The notes beneath the pieces were generated by a model. The model was not told the DNA's origin. It did no database searches and saw nothing but the letters and a program-made list of their open reading frames with translations. Below, one piece after another: positions 1-11,974 of a stretch of DNA of 64,000 bases; the stretch's first letter is position 1, and each line of letters opens with the position of its first letter. The stretch comes from Ctena decussata. Taxonomy: Eukaryota; Mollusca; Bivalvia; Lucinida; Lucinidae. The DNA lies in assembly GCA_963989385.1 (NCBI GenBank), contig OZ022509.1, positions 56,277,431-56,341,430 on the forward strand. The letters run 5' to 3'. Position numbers and translations under genes: made by a program.

Positions 1-446
1 CCAAGATGAACATCTTATAAATGTTATTTTCACTTTGTCTATTTTCCTGTTTTCAACATTAAAACGTGAGGTAGAAGGTGCTATATTGTGTATTCTTGAT
101 AAGCGATGTTTAAATGGGACTACATTTCATGGAACTGAAGTCTGGTATGCTGTCAGAGACAAACAACACACCAAACCAGTCATTTTCAGCATATTAACGG
201 TAACCCTACGAGTTCACCATACCATAGATATATTTTCACTCCGAGTTAACCACACCATACCTCCGAGAATGACAATACCCAAAATTGTTGTATCTCCCAC
301 TTTAAACTGGATGAAAAGACACTATTTCTGTCAAACTAAAGACAAAGAATCTGATTGACACTCACAAAGACCCTATAATTTTAGAAACCAGCAGCAGGCT
401 TTCCTACTTTTTTTGTCCTTTTCCTACTTTTTTCCTACTTTTTATA
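1..446. other. Unassigned sequence
   Basis: No protein or RNA family is recognised. Short ORFs here resemble nothing I know. The right end has three repeats of the word TTCCTACTTTTT, which recurs at 1.5-2.05 kb. Confidence 0.4.
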
Positions 447-1255
447 CCCCGGCATTTATTCCGAGGGGTATATAGTTTTCGTCTTTCCGTTCGTCCTTTC
501 GTCCGTTCTTATGTTCGTACGTGGAATTTGTGTCAAAGTTTTGCGTCAAAGTTTCTCAAGTGGTGTATATCTCAGCAACAACTTATCCGAAAGCGTTCAT
601 ATTTGGACCATAGTTACCCTAGAGGGTTGGCATTCACACCAAGACCCCGGACCCCAGGGTCCATGTCTCGGGGTGGGGCTAGAGGTCAAAAACTAGGACA
701 CCTGAAAAAGTGCATTTTTGAAGTTTTGTTATGGATTCACCATATGTTAATACCTGACCAACCACTCATCAGAAACCTTTCATGCTTGATCCATTGGTAC
801 CATACAGCATTTGCTTTGACTCTAGGACTTCGGACATTAGGGTTCATGCCTGGGGTGGGGCTAGAGGTCAACATCTAGGATGTCTTAGTATCTATTAATT
901 TTCGCTTTTTTTTTGTTGCTTCTTTTACGCATTCATTTATATTTAAACAACACCATGCAGCTATTTAGAGTTAATTTTCTCTCTATGACTTCTGAGACCA
1001 CTGGGCTCAGATCCTCAGGGTGGGGCTTAGAGAGGTCAAAATCTAGGACATCTAAACAATTTGATTTTTCTTTCCGTTTGCTACTTTTATTTTTATTTTA
1101 TTTTATTGAATCATTCATGTTTGAACATCAGGCACTATTGAGTGTTGACTTTTCTCTCTGTGACTTTAGTCATCAGGGTTCATGGGGTGGGGGAGGAGAG
1201 GGGGTCATCAACCGGGGGTATACGTGCCTCTCAAGGCACTTTCTCTAGTGCCTAA
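447..1255 (-). mobile_element. Pearl/Helentron-like non-autonomous element, reversed
   Basis: It opens with a hairpin (TATACCCC...GGGGTATA, 446-474), followed by a CGTCC/CGTTC stretch (481-510) that is a degraded reverse complement of the ACGG microsatellite of other elements here. About four degenerate repeats of 150-180 bp follow, each containing GGGGTGGGGCTAGAGGTCAA or a close variant. A second palindrome (AGGCACT...AGTGCCT, 1234-1253) closes it. There is no coding capacity. The order of hairpin and microsatellite suggests the element reads on the minus strand. Assignment rests on architecture only. Confidence 0.55.
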
Positions 1256-1507
1256 AAAGTTCCTACTATTCCTACTTGTTTGCTGTCAAATGCCAAAATG
1301 ATGATTGGTGTCGGGAAAAGCCGAGATAGCACGGGAAAAAGGCATTTAGTCTAGAGCTTCTGGGGGCCACCCCCGCCTATATAATCTTTCTCATACATTT
1401 TCACCATAACACTGTTGAAAACAATCTTGGCTGCTTTATTTTCATCACAGTGTTTCAGGAAACCATTTTGCAGCGTTGGTGTGGGAAGATACATGCAGTT
1501 TTGAGCC

Positions 1508-2710
1508 AGACCTTTGTTAACTTATTCCTACTTTATTCCTACTTTTCATCATCAGATTCCTACTTTTTTCCTACTTTTTTGTCGAGCGAGATTTTCTTTA
1601 ATTACCTCCGGAATCCATGAACCTCCGAGTTCAGCGTAACGGGCTGCCCTGGGTTAACCATTAAACAAGTGTACTGACTGACAAAAGAAACACAACAGAC
1701 AAAACCATAGTTGGTACATTCAGGCAGTAATTTCGAAGGTAAAAAAGTAAATGGTGTCTTATTTAACGTGGGTAGTCTATGAAAGTCCCCACCTGGTATA
1801 GATTTATTTCCAGCAGAGCCCATGGCGCGTCCATCACCTCCCCGATTATCCAGTCTAGGCCGATATTGCTGGCCACAGTACCTGGTTATGGTACCACCCC
1901 GCACTGAATAACCAATTGGTGGTCCCGCTGCTACCTGTGATTGAATCCCACCCCCCGGAACTTTTCCAGACCTTTGTTAACTTATTCCTACTTTATTCCT
2001 ACTTTTCATCATCAGATTCCTACTATTTTTCTACTTTTTTGTTGAAACCATTCCTACTTTTTCATCAAAGGCCACTTTCTAGCCTGCAGCAGCAGTTTTG
2101 CGAGAAAATCTCCCTTTACTACAAATTAAATGGTTTTCGCACAAAATCACTTTGAAAATCATAAAATCTCCACTTTAAATTTATTTTTGGATTTTATTAT
2201 GGGCATGCTGCCTTCAATTACTATCGTGCATGCCTTCTTTGTCATGCAAATTTTCAACATGCACATATTTTATCTTATAGAAATAAAACGGGACTTATAC
2301 TGACCCCTGTCTAGCGAGATTTTCTTTAATTATCTCCGAAATCCACGAACCTCCGAGTTCGGCGTAACGGGTTGCCCTGGGTGAACCATTAAACAAGTTT
2401 ACTGACTGACAAAAGAAACACTACAGACAAAACCATAGTTGGTTCATTCAAGCAGTAATTTTGAAGGTAAAAAGTAGATGGTGTCTTATTTAACATGGGT
2501 AGTCTATGAAAGTCCCCACCTGGTATAGATTTATTTCCAGCAGAGCCCATGGCGCGTCCATTACCCCCCCCCCCCCGATCATCCAGTCTAGGCCGATACT
2601 GCTGGCCACAGTACCTGGTTATGGTACCACCCCGCACCGAATAACCAGTTGGTGGTCCCGCTGCTACCTGTGATTGAAGCCCCCCCCCCGAACTTTTAGA
2701 CCTACTGTAC
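1508..2710. repeat. Interleaved duplication (A-B-A'-x-B')
   Basis: Block A (1508-1583) recurs at 1969-2042. Block B (1584-1960) recurs at about 2313-2700. Block A is the low-complexity TTCCTACTTT run. Block B contains a minus-strand ORF of 100 codons in copy 1; copy 2 carries a 1-bp homopolymer length change that breaks the same frame, and a C-run expansion near 2563. The copies are very similar, so the duplication looks recent. Confidence 0.75.
1602..1904 (-). other. Unknown ORF in duplicated block B
   Basis: An open frame of 100 codons whose upstream part (GGTITRYCGQQYRPRLD) is shared with the second copy of the block on 2389-2700. I do not recognise the protein and see no domain, signal peptide or membrane segment. 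Being open in one copy and frameshifted in the other argues against a selected gene, but it could be an exon or part of a repeat-encoded protein. Confidence 0.2.
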
Positions 2711-2735
2711 TTACATGTTACTTGTATTTTTACAG

Positions 2736-2929
2736 CTGAAAGAGAGGAAGGAGAGAATAAAGTTCTTAATGGAAATCTTTGACAAGCACAAGAAAAAGGA
2801 AAGCCAAAGAAAGAGAACATTGAAAGAGAAGACCAAATGAAAGGTAAACATCAGCAAAAGAAGGGTGAGAAAGAAAAAGAGCCAGAGACTGAGGAGTGTA
2901 TCATTGAGAAGCAAATCAATGATAATAAG
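2736..2929 (+). other. Candidate Lys/Glu-rich exon with one stop
   Basis: A good 3' splice site (TGTATTTTTACAG) precedes 64 codons in one frame that are rich in Lys, Glu, Gln and Asn, and the frame ends at AAG/GTACTA, a possible donor. One in-frame TGA lies at 2780-2782. The composition could simply reflect A-rich DNA. No family is recognised, and no neighbouring exon was found. Confidence 0.2.
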
Positions 2930-2931
2930 GT

Positions 2932-5067
2932 ACTAGTACAGTGTATCTTGCACTAACAGAGCAATAATACTTTGGAGTACTTACAAATTATCTGTTATAA
3001 CAGTGTCATGCTAAGTACTGTATTGGGATATTTCAAATTAAGCTGGCAATGACATTTCAACCATTGCCAATATGTTTGTGACAGGCTTACAGGTTAATAC
3101 AAGCTTTCTTTTTTCCCCTCAAAACATAGATGGCGTGTACCTGTATGTCTATCTTCAAGTCTTTAAGAAGTAAAAAAAGTTGGATTGAGTATTAGAGAGC
3201 TATGACATATGATTCTGAAAAACATTTCGTATTGTATCTTTAATTCACTTGAGAAATTTAATGATTTAAGGTATACACCATACAAAGATTAGGACACATT
3301 TTGCAGGAAAAGGGTAGGTGAACATTTTTTATTTGCTAAAATCAACAATCGGTGGACTCCTGTTGATGATGGAGAAGATATTAAATGTTTGAAGATACTG
3401 CAGCAGCAGCAATCTGACTATTTCAGGCACAAATAAGCTTTTGAGGTCAAACATTACAGGATTGCTGCTGAATAATTGTAGTTCTAGTGTGACGAAGTAA
3501 ATATAATAATGTTATGTTACGTAGACGTTCGGCTGGAGCAGAAAGCTGCTTTGTCTGCTGGCATCTGGGACATTCTAAGCAACCTCCGCTTAAACCATGT
3601 CGTACACCATTCATCACCGGGCATAAACTCGCTTATACCAAAAACATATTGACGGCACTGTATTTTATAACGTCACTTCATGTTTGTTTACTGCTTATTG
3701 CACAAAACTGATAACGCATTAAGTAGGCAGAACAAAGGGAATACAGAAAATTGGAATTCGTCATATCTTGATGTCTCTTGACAGGAGAGACGACAACCAC
3801 GGCTTCGACTCAAATTTTTTGACAGCTAACACAATAAACCTGTGGAGTCGTATACTCTCTCATCGACTTCATTGACAAGTCACATCAATTTACTTTAGAC
3901 TGCACACACAGACATGCCATGGTTCGCCTAAATTATGAGTAAAATATAAGTTTTACCTGGCAGCTAAATCAATCCTCGATTTGTTTACATAAATTTTGTA
4001 GCCTCACTTACCCGGAAGTTCGCCTAATTTGTTCAACGCCGGCAAATTTTGGGCCTAAAGGTTGTACTGCGTGATAATAACCATACCCAAAACAATCAAT
4101 GTCATTTGAAATTGACGTACATGCGTTTGCGGGCATGTTCGTGTAAAGCCTAATTTCGGCAAGAACATCATTGAATGTTTTGAGAAAAATTAAGGCATTA
4201 TCCCATATTTGGTCCGCTAACCAGATACTTTAAATTTGCTTATTGAAATATTATAAAATTCTTAAAGTTTAAAGATGATCGAAGACTGCTTTCCTTGCAG
4301 CAGTTTTCCAAAAGTAGTCCCGGTAAAAAAGTAGTTCCTTGAATTACGACCTTGCTTGGTGTATACGTTTTATAATAAGGAATAAAGCCAAATAGCCGTT
4401 AGTTAAGTGACGAAACGACATTTCAGGCGTCTTAAAAGCTTAAGTTTATTCCGTATTTAGTATTTAAATGTAAAATTACCCACCAGGAAGAGTCAGATAT
4501 CACTCTTTTGAATCCAAACTGAACATAACAAATATATATAATCAAATAAAAAAGAACACAAATTCTGTACAGAATCAAGAATTACATGTATATACATAAG
4601 AATCTATTATGCAAAATTGTCATCAGAATCACTAAAATCCCAATGATATGCAGATTTCTTGTATGGGTGTGATTGCCGTCTTTAGTGTGAAGCGCCTTAA
4701 GCACCCTCATTCTTTTTCTGTATAAAATCTTTCGGGTGACATTGTCATTTAGATTTTTTGATGATTTTCGTTTTATAACTTTAATATTTTCGTGTCCTTC
4801 GATGTAGATCTTATAGTAGTATCAAACGCGTCTTCGTCAGAGTCACTGAAATCCCATCTTAAAAGCAGAATTCGTGTTTTGATTGAACTATCGCCGATTT
4901 TGTTGACTTCCATGTGATGTGTTATCGACATTGACAGCCACCGATTCTGGCATCTTTAGAAACATTTAGATTTATCTTTTCCCACGCATATAATTTAGAC
5001 CTGGAAAACCTATATTGTCAATATGGCTTCTTGGTCGGGGCATTGGCTAGGCGAACCAGGAACCGGA
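2932..5067. other. Unassigned AT-rich sequence
   Basis: No supported gene. A 65-codon plus-strand ORF at 3514-3711 has no recognisable features. Around 4610-4650 and 4830-4880 (minus strand) two short segments both encode WDFSDSD, so part of this region is an old local duplication. The rest is unassigned. Confidence 0.4.
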
Positions 5068-6128
5068 TCACCCGTCTCTGAGCCTGATGTTTCCGCGCCA
5101 CTGTCTAGAGGCAGGATTCTCTCTGCAGAGTCTGTGCTCCTCGACATCATCAGGCGACGGAGGGCCTTCCCACGAGTCAAATAAAGGGGTGGTGTATCTA
5201 TATTCCGTAGATTTATCAAGTGGATAGTATTCTCTGAGAAGCTTAAAGAATTGTTCGTAATTGTCTCCCTTTACCTCACTCCTCCGCATTATTTCCGCCA
5301 TGCTTTTGTGCCCACAATTCTTCGAAAATGATCTTAAGCATGTTTCCACGCCCCTCGATTCTGTTCGTATTAACTGTTGTCCTTGCTCCTGTCTCAGTGT
5401 CAATATAATACTTCCTGAAAACGTACTTATGTAGTACTGTAAAGTGCCGGTTTCCAACATCATTGAGATTGAAATAGGCTGACCAACCGTCACTGTATAT
5501 AGTCGAGCCTGGTGCCACATGCCTCTGGATGAGAGGAAACAGAGTTTCTCGTGTCCTGTCTGATACTGGATAGATGATTACATTAGTCGCTTCCCTGTCG
5601 ACTAACCAAATATTCAAACCTTCATACCGTTGTTTGGATAGCCTTTCTGGTATTTGACTCTTCTGCCGAATAGAGACTCATCAATCTCAACCACACCTCC
5701 TTGTGTTTCGTGTGTCAGTGGACATATTCTTTGAACATTTCTCTCATAAAGGATGCCCAGTCGACCGCAGTAGATTTATAGTAGACCCCACTAAAATAAA
5801 CGCATTGCAGTAGGAATTCTAGTCAAGGTACGCTTTCATGAACACATCTTTGATCTCCAGCTTTGCTTTTTCAAAGAAGGAATTCGCCAAAATCGTCTTG
5901 ACGTGGCTCCTGTTTTTAGAACAGCGGAATATCCCCTCCCCATCTTTCTGCCTTGACCTTGATGTTCATGATTCCGCCACAGGGCCTACCGGCTACAACA
6001 ATGTCGCAGACTGTAGTACTGGCCTGTTTAGGGCGAGGAGTGTCATCTTCTCCATCAAAGTAGGTATATCCCTCTGCTATTACGGGGATTTCGCCGTTCT
6101 TCTTATTGTTATTATTATTATATCTCAC
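5068..6128 (-). pseudogene. Merlin-type (IS1016-like) DDE transposase, broken
   Basis: The remnant can be followed in several frames. The N-terminal part lies at 5916-6128 and continues to about 5800 with SFFEKAKLEIKDVF. WASFMREMFKEYV is near 5750. The first catalytic region VEIDESLFGRR is at about 5640-5695. The second block (LVDREATNVIIYPV, then STIYSDGWSAYFNL) is at 5440-5617, and the C-terminal YTTPLFDSW is near 5170-5200. DES and SDGW match the first two acidic positions of ISXO2/IS1595-like transposases, the domain Merlin elements carry (family knowledge). At least three frameshifts and one or more stops separate the parts. I did not identify terminal inverted repeats. Confidence 0.8.
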
Positions 6129-6695
6129 TTTATCATTTTTTCTTGTACTTTTTTGAATACTGACCTACATATTTTTTGTTAATATTATTATCCTGTAGCC
6201 TAGTTTACGATTTTTATAAACTGTTCTGAGGGAAGGGCTGTAACTAATGGTGGTAGTACTGTTCTAAGGGAAGGGCTGTAACTAATGGTGGTAGAACTTG
6301 TATCCCAATCCTATTGTTAGTTCTAAGACAATAAAATATGTGTAAACTTCACTAGATTTCGCCGTAGGGCTGCTCGCTTTCGGCAGCTTTTTCGGCTTCA
6401 GAGCCCGAATCCGCCATCGTAATTACGATACGAATAAGACTGAGGATGTCTATGGACACACTGAATACAAGACATTCAAGGATGCTCTTACAAAAGCACT
6501 GAAAAATTTGGATATTTTCCTTGTTACTTTCGCGTTGTTGTTTTAGCACGAAACCATTTTGTAGAATGGTTCACGAGACTTTTCTTTGAGAGGCTTGCTA
6601 TTAGTACGAACGCCGTGTAATACATTATTATATCTTATGGAGGTTTTACATTATTATATAGTATGAAGGTCTGCGATATGAAATCAATCTCTAAC
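6129..6695. repeat. Short tandem duplication within unassigned sequence
   Basis: About 38 bp (core AAGGGCTGTAACTAATGGTG) occur twice at 6221-6258 and 6259-6296. A minus-strand mini-ORF of 21 codons (6352-6417) starts ATGGCGGATTCGGG in a CpG-rich context and reads MADSGSEAEKAAESEQPYGEI. Otherwise nothing is recognised. Confidence 0.4.
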
Positions 6696-7265
6696 AAGAG
6701 GTCAATGATGGATCTTAATCGCTCACCTGAGTAATGATGAAATAACATGGAAGATCATCTATTTGATGACAGTTAAACGTTTTGCACTTTCCAATATATT
6801 ATTCTGACAAAGTTTCATGAAGATTAGATCAAAACTGTGCCCTCTAGCTTGTACACAATGGTTTTCTAAGACCTGACCTGGTGATCTAGTTTTTTATCAG
6901 ACATTATTCAGTTTCAAACTTGGCCTAGATTTCAAAAAGATAAACATTCTGACCATGTTTCATGAAGATTCAATGCAAAATAATGCGACAATTGTGTACA
7001 CAAGGTTTTTCTAAAATTTGACCTAGTGACCTAGTTTTTGACCCGAAAAGACCCAGTTTCAAAGTTGGTCTAGATTTCATAAAGATAAACATTCTGACAA
7101 AGTTTCATGGAGATTAAAGAAAAATTGTGCCCTCTAGAGTGTTCACAAGGTTTTACTAAGATTTGACCTAGTGACCTAGTTTTTGATACAATATAACCCG
7201 TTTTTGTGATCTGCGTAGATTTTATTAAGATAAACATTCTGACAAAGTTTCAAGAAGATTAGATG

Positions 7266-8572
7266 ACCAGACGGCCATTGGCCCTATATCGCTCACCTGA
7301 GCACTGAAGTTATACTGGAAAAACTAAGTTGCCACAGCAACAAAGCAACATGCACGACAGCAATAAAACACACCATTTATGTGGAGGATAATAATTCACA
7401 AACATATATGCAAAAAATAAGCAATATCCCTCCTTAATGGCTTCTGAGAAGATCTTTGGCCAAAAAAATGAAAAAATTGAAAATTTGGCCTTTCAGTTGC
7501 AATGGCAATCAATCAAAATCAGGTCTTTGGGCGGAATACATATGGCTGATAGAGGACTACTCTAGAAACATCTCTGTAAAGCAAATATTTTGTCAAAATA
7601 TCTGCAGTAACACAGAAATAAATACCAAATGTCCACTTTCCCCATTGTAAGTCTATGGAACCTTTAAGTTGTCATAGCAACCAGTTCACATGGGCAATGA
7701 TAATATGAAACATACTTTAGGTAGAGGCTAATGTTATTAATATGTATTCAAGTATCAGCTCCATCTCCTCATGGCTTCACTTTTCCCATTATAAGTCAAT
7801 GGAAACTATAAGTTGCCATAGCAACCAAAATTCTTATGGGGTTGGAAGAAAACCAAACTTCATGTAGAGACTTCTGTCATCAACATATTTGCACAATATC
7901 AGCTTCATCCCCCATATGGCTTCTGAGCAGAAGATTTTTTTTTCCGAAAATTTCCCTATATTTTGCCATGGCAACCAATCAAATTCTGCAATTTGGAGAA
8001 AATTCATATGAAACGTAGAAGACTATTCAAGAAACATTTCTATAGAAAGAAAAACTAAATAAATGCAGTGAGACAGTAAAAATTGCCAATTTCCATTTTC
8101 CCCATTATAAGTCAGTGGAAACTCTTAGTTGCCATAGCAACCAAACTGCTTGAGTAATTACCATGAAATACAGTTATTCTATAGAGGCTAGTACTAAGGT
8201 TCTTTCTGTAGAGTTTGAGCTTTATTGGCCACACAGTTTCTGCGGAGATGATTTTTAATATTTTTCTATTTTTAACTATTCGGTTGACGTCGAGTCAGCG
8301 TTGAGTCATCGATTTGTTAACGTTTTGTGCTTGCTAGAAACCGTCTTAATGTGTAGTATTAATGTTCATCATTGGTCCCAATGTTATTTCATGTATATGT
8401 AAGTTGGGTGTAATAAAGATTGTATTGTATTGTATGATGAATAGACGGTTTCACTTTTTCTCCATTTTTGGTCATGTATATATGTTATGTATGTATATAT
8501 GTTATGTATGTTTTATGAGGGCTTCAGGGAAGATTGGCTTTGCCAGCTGAGCCACCCTCACTAAATAAAGTC

Positions 8573-8604
<32 letters not shown>

Positions 8605-9291
8605 GCAATGGCAACCAGCCAAATTGCGCAATTTGCATAAATTTAACAAGGCTGGTAAAAGACAACTAAAGGTACATTTCTATGAAAGTTTTGTCAAAAT
8701 ATCTGCAGTGGCATAGCAATAAATGCAAATTTTCTATTTTGCCATTTTAAGTCAATGGTAACTTAAGTTCCCATAGCAACCAAACTGCTAGAGCAATTGC
8801 CAAGAAAATCAGTACTTTTATAGAAGCTAGTACTAAAATCCTTTCTGTGAAGTTTGAGCTTTATTGGTTGCATAGATTTTGAGGAGATGATTTTTTAATA
8901 TATTTTCTATTTTTAACCTTTCGGTTGCCATGGCAACCAGCCAAATTGTGCAATCTATATAAATTTCGTGTGGTTAATAGAGGACTACTCAAGCAACATT
9001 TCTGTAAAAGTTTTGTCAAAATATCTGCAGTGACAAAGCAATAAATGCAGATTTTCCCCATACAAGTCAATGTAAACTCTAAGTTGCCATAGCAACCAAA
9101 GTTCTGAAGCAATTTGGATAAAAAAAAACAGTAGTATTGGTTCTCCCTGCCTATAGATGCCATATATGAAATTTGCAAACAATGGGCCTTGTAGTTTCAG
9201 AGGAGATGTCGTTTGAAAATGTTGACGGACGGACGACGGATGTCTGCCTATACTATAAGCTCACCTGTGAGCCATCGGCTCAGGTGAGCTA
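7266..9291 (+). mobile_element. Pearl/Helentron-like element H3, nested in H2
   Basis: The left end is a palindrome (GGCCATTGGCC) followed by CTATATCGCTCACCTGAGC. The body has degenerate repeats marked by GTTGCCATAGCAACCAAA and AAGTCAATGGAAACT. The right end is GACGGACGGACGACGGA and the hairpin GCTCACCTGTGAGCC/GGCTCAGGTGAGC. A second copy, with different insertions, is at 45964-53229. The flanks rejoin as gattaga/taaactgtg, with no target duplication visible, as expected for Helitron-class insertion. Confidence 0.75.
8289..8604 (+). mobile_element. LINE-type 3' tail fragment(s) inside H3
   Basis: The sister copy of H3 reads straight from ATTCGGTTG to CAATGG at 46988-47004, so these 316 bp are an insertion. 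They contain AATAAAG followed by a TTGTA-type tail (8409-8440), then a second block ending AATAAAGT and (CTTA)n at 8571-8604. Such short tandem tails are typical 3' ends of non-LTR retrotransposons. No coding part remains. Confidence 0.6.
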
Positions 9292-10132
9292 TAAACTGTG
9301 CCCTCTTGAGTGTCAAGAAGGTATTTCTATGATCTGACCTAGTGACCTAGTTTTTGACCCGACGTAACCAAGTTTTAGAATTCATCTAAACTTTATGAAG
9401 ATTAATATTCTGACATATTTTCACGAAATTTGGATCAAAACTGTGCCCTCTAGAGTGTACACAAGGTTTTACTCAGATTTAACCTAGTAACCTAGTTTTT
9501 TAATCTGACATGACCTCGTTTCAAATTTGGCCTAAATTCATTTAGATTATCATTCTGACAAAGTTTCATGAAGGTTGGATCAAAACTGTGCCCTCTAGAG
9601 TGTACACAAGGTTTTACTGTGATTTGACCTAGTGACCTACGTTTTGACCCGACATGTCCGAGTTTCAAATATGGCCTAAAGTTTATCAAGATAATCATTC
9701 TGACAAAAGTTCATGAGGGTTGAATCAAAACTGTGCCCTCTAAGTCATTTAAAGATTTATTTCTATTTTTAGCTCTGGCGGCCATCTTGTTCAGTGGAGT
9801 GGAACCGTTTTAGCAATTTTGGTTCAGGGCCATGAGTCAAACATTTCTGTGAAATTATTTTGAAATCGGTCCACTGGCTTGGAAGATGTCGTTTAAAGGT
9901 TTTTCTATTTTTAGCTCTGGCGGCCATTTTGTTCAGCGGAGCGGAACCATTTTAGCAATTTTGGTACAGGGCTATATGAAAAACATTTGTGTGAAATTGT
10001 TTTGGAATTGGCCCACTGGTCTAGGAGGAGATGTCGTTTAAAGAAATTGTTGACGACGGACGGACGGACGGACGACGGACAAATTTCGATCACAATAGCC
10101 CACCTTGAGCACTTCGTGCTCAGGTGAACTAA

Positions 10133-11974
10133 TATTCCGATCACGTTTTTTGACTACATGTGTGTGTATAATTGTAGCGCAGTGTTTTGATCAATCTTCA
10201 ACTGGCACTTTCTCATTTTTGAAAATCGGCATTTAGTAAACAAGTGAAGCTTTTACAAAAAGTTTGGTTTTGTTGATTTGTGTTGTTTCCTCTAGCACGA
10301 GGAATATCTGAGGCTTTAAAGTTAATAAACACGGAAGTTTGCCTCCAAATCTATTCTACAAAGGTTAAGGTCATCTAGCTAAAAATACGGTTACATGCAA
10401 AACTACAAACTAATAAAAGAACGAAAAGCTTAATATGCTATTGCATTTAGCCTGAGTAGGAACACCATTGTCAACATCCTCTCTCCCAAGTTAAATGTCT
10501 ATCTATCTGTTGATGTCATCAGGAGATTGTTCATACAATGTTACCACAGAGGTCACTATTGTTACAGTCAAGAACTAGACTAGTTTAAATAGCGCTCGAC
10601 TATCAACTATAACTATACTAAGAACTAAGACTATCGGGTGGCGGATTCACACCGGATATATTTTGATTTCTAATAACATAGGTAGCCTATGATTTAATGA
10701 GTTTCACTTCATTTTTGAGCCTTGTGTGGAGACAAATTAGTAAAAACCCGAAGAATTCATTGAATAATAATCAAATTTATAGACTATTTCTTTAATACCA
10801 AACGATGATGACAACTAAATCCGCACATTTTGGATAGTCAGTTACTCAAGCGCATCAACATGTGCAGCATGCGCATTTCACCCTTGTGAATAGATACTCT
10901 GCGAAACTCTTAAAAGAATAGCATACCATGAGTTGGTTGGTTGATTGTTTTGGGCTTTGTTTAAATATATTTAATTTCTCTTTTTTCGTAACATATTACA
11001 ACAACAACATAAAAAATAAACTAGGATTGACACAAAATCAAATCGCTTATTTGGTTTTCCTCCAAAAGGGGCGCGACAACCTTTGAGACAGTATTTTAGT
11101 CTATATAGAGCCGTCTCACAAAGAAAACGACAAAGAAAAAGGAGATAACAGGGTTTAAATACGGTAAAAAAAACTCCAAGCCCAAACCTGCTGCAAGTGG
11201 AGCGCTCTAACACTGAAACTTACTTATCACCGTCGCACGAATCGACGGCCCCGATTTAGCAAAAGCAGCTAACTTTCCAGTGCGAAGCGTCTTCTATACG
11301 GACATACCAAACTGTGTAAGTGGTATAACATATATATGCATTCATTCTATCTGATTCCTATTCTTTATATCGGACCACCGACTAGCTGCCTGGAACGATA
11401 ACTGGCAAGTCTAATCCGTGGCTACAACCCTAGTTTGCAGGCGGTTTAAGCTGCAGTGTGCAAGTTTCAGCCTGCTAAATTATTTGTCTTATTATGGCTC
11501 GTTTCGAGCAACTTGATATCTCAAAAGGCTGATCAAGATGTTAGACGAGTAACTTGAATGTTTATTCATTTGAAGTACAGATACGGGCCTCTGTGTGGCT
11601 TAAACAGTAGGTACCTCACCGCTGTGTGTTCAAGCCTCGGTCGCGTACATGGAGAAAGCCAAGTTCTGCCTACGGAAGGTGAGTTTTTTTGTGTTTTTTT
11701 TGCCGGATGCTCCGGTTTTCACCCATCTCTGCTTAATGCTTGACAAAAGTGAAATATTCTTGAAGGGCCGTAAAACCCATGTCCTATCCTCTGTAAAAAT
11801 AGAGACATTCTTTCGAAGGAATGACAAAGACATGACGAGACTTTATCTTTGAACCCTCACAGAGACACGAGCACCGTACATGAAATGGAATGATTGTCCT
11901 CCTACCCCGTATAATTATCTTCAACAGTTCTGACGCTTAATTAACGTAAAAGGTATCTTTAAAGGTTTCCCATA
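10133..11974. other. Mostly unassigned; LTR-end-like word and SINE-like remnant
   Basis: At 10266-10293 the sequence GTTGATTTGTGTTGTTTCCTCTAGCA nearly matches the 5' LTR end of element B (35975-36000), so a decayed LTR of a related element may start here. At 10931-10962 and 11078-11115 a reversed, interrupted copy of dispersed family S3 is visible (GTTTTGGG..., then TTTGAGACAGTATTTTAGTC). No gene is supported between these and 11974. Confidence 0.35.

Larger units (their letters stand above)
6696..10132 (+). mobile_element. Pearl/Helentron-like element H2 (outer)
   Basis: It starts with a decayed palindrome and TCGCTCACCTGAG, then has repeats of roughly 150 bp built on GACCTAGTGACCTAGTTTTT at 6840-7265. 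After an interruption the same repeat array resumes at 9291-9750. It ends with a (ACGG)n-like microsatellite (10054-10077) and the hairpin TTGAGCACTTCGTGCTCAGG, finishing in CTAA. Inverted subterminal words CTCACCTGAG and CTCAGGTGA occur at the two ends. It is split by element H3. Confidence 0.7.

Noticed and set aside
6840..7265. CRISPR-like direct repeats
   Set aside because: Repeats are long (about 150 bp), degenerate and contiguous, in an animal genome; they are internal units of a pearl-like element.
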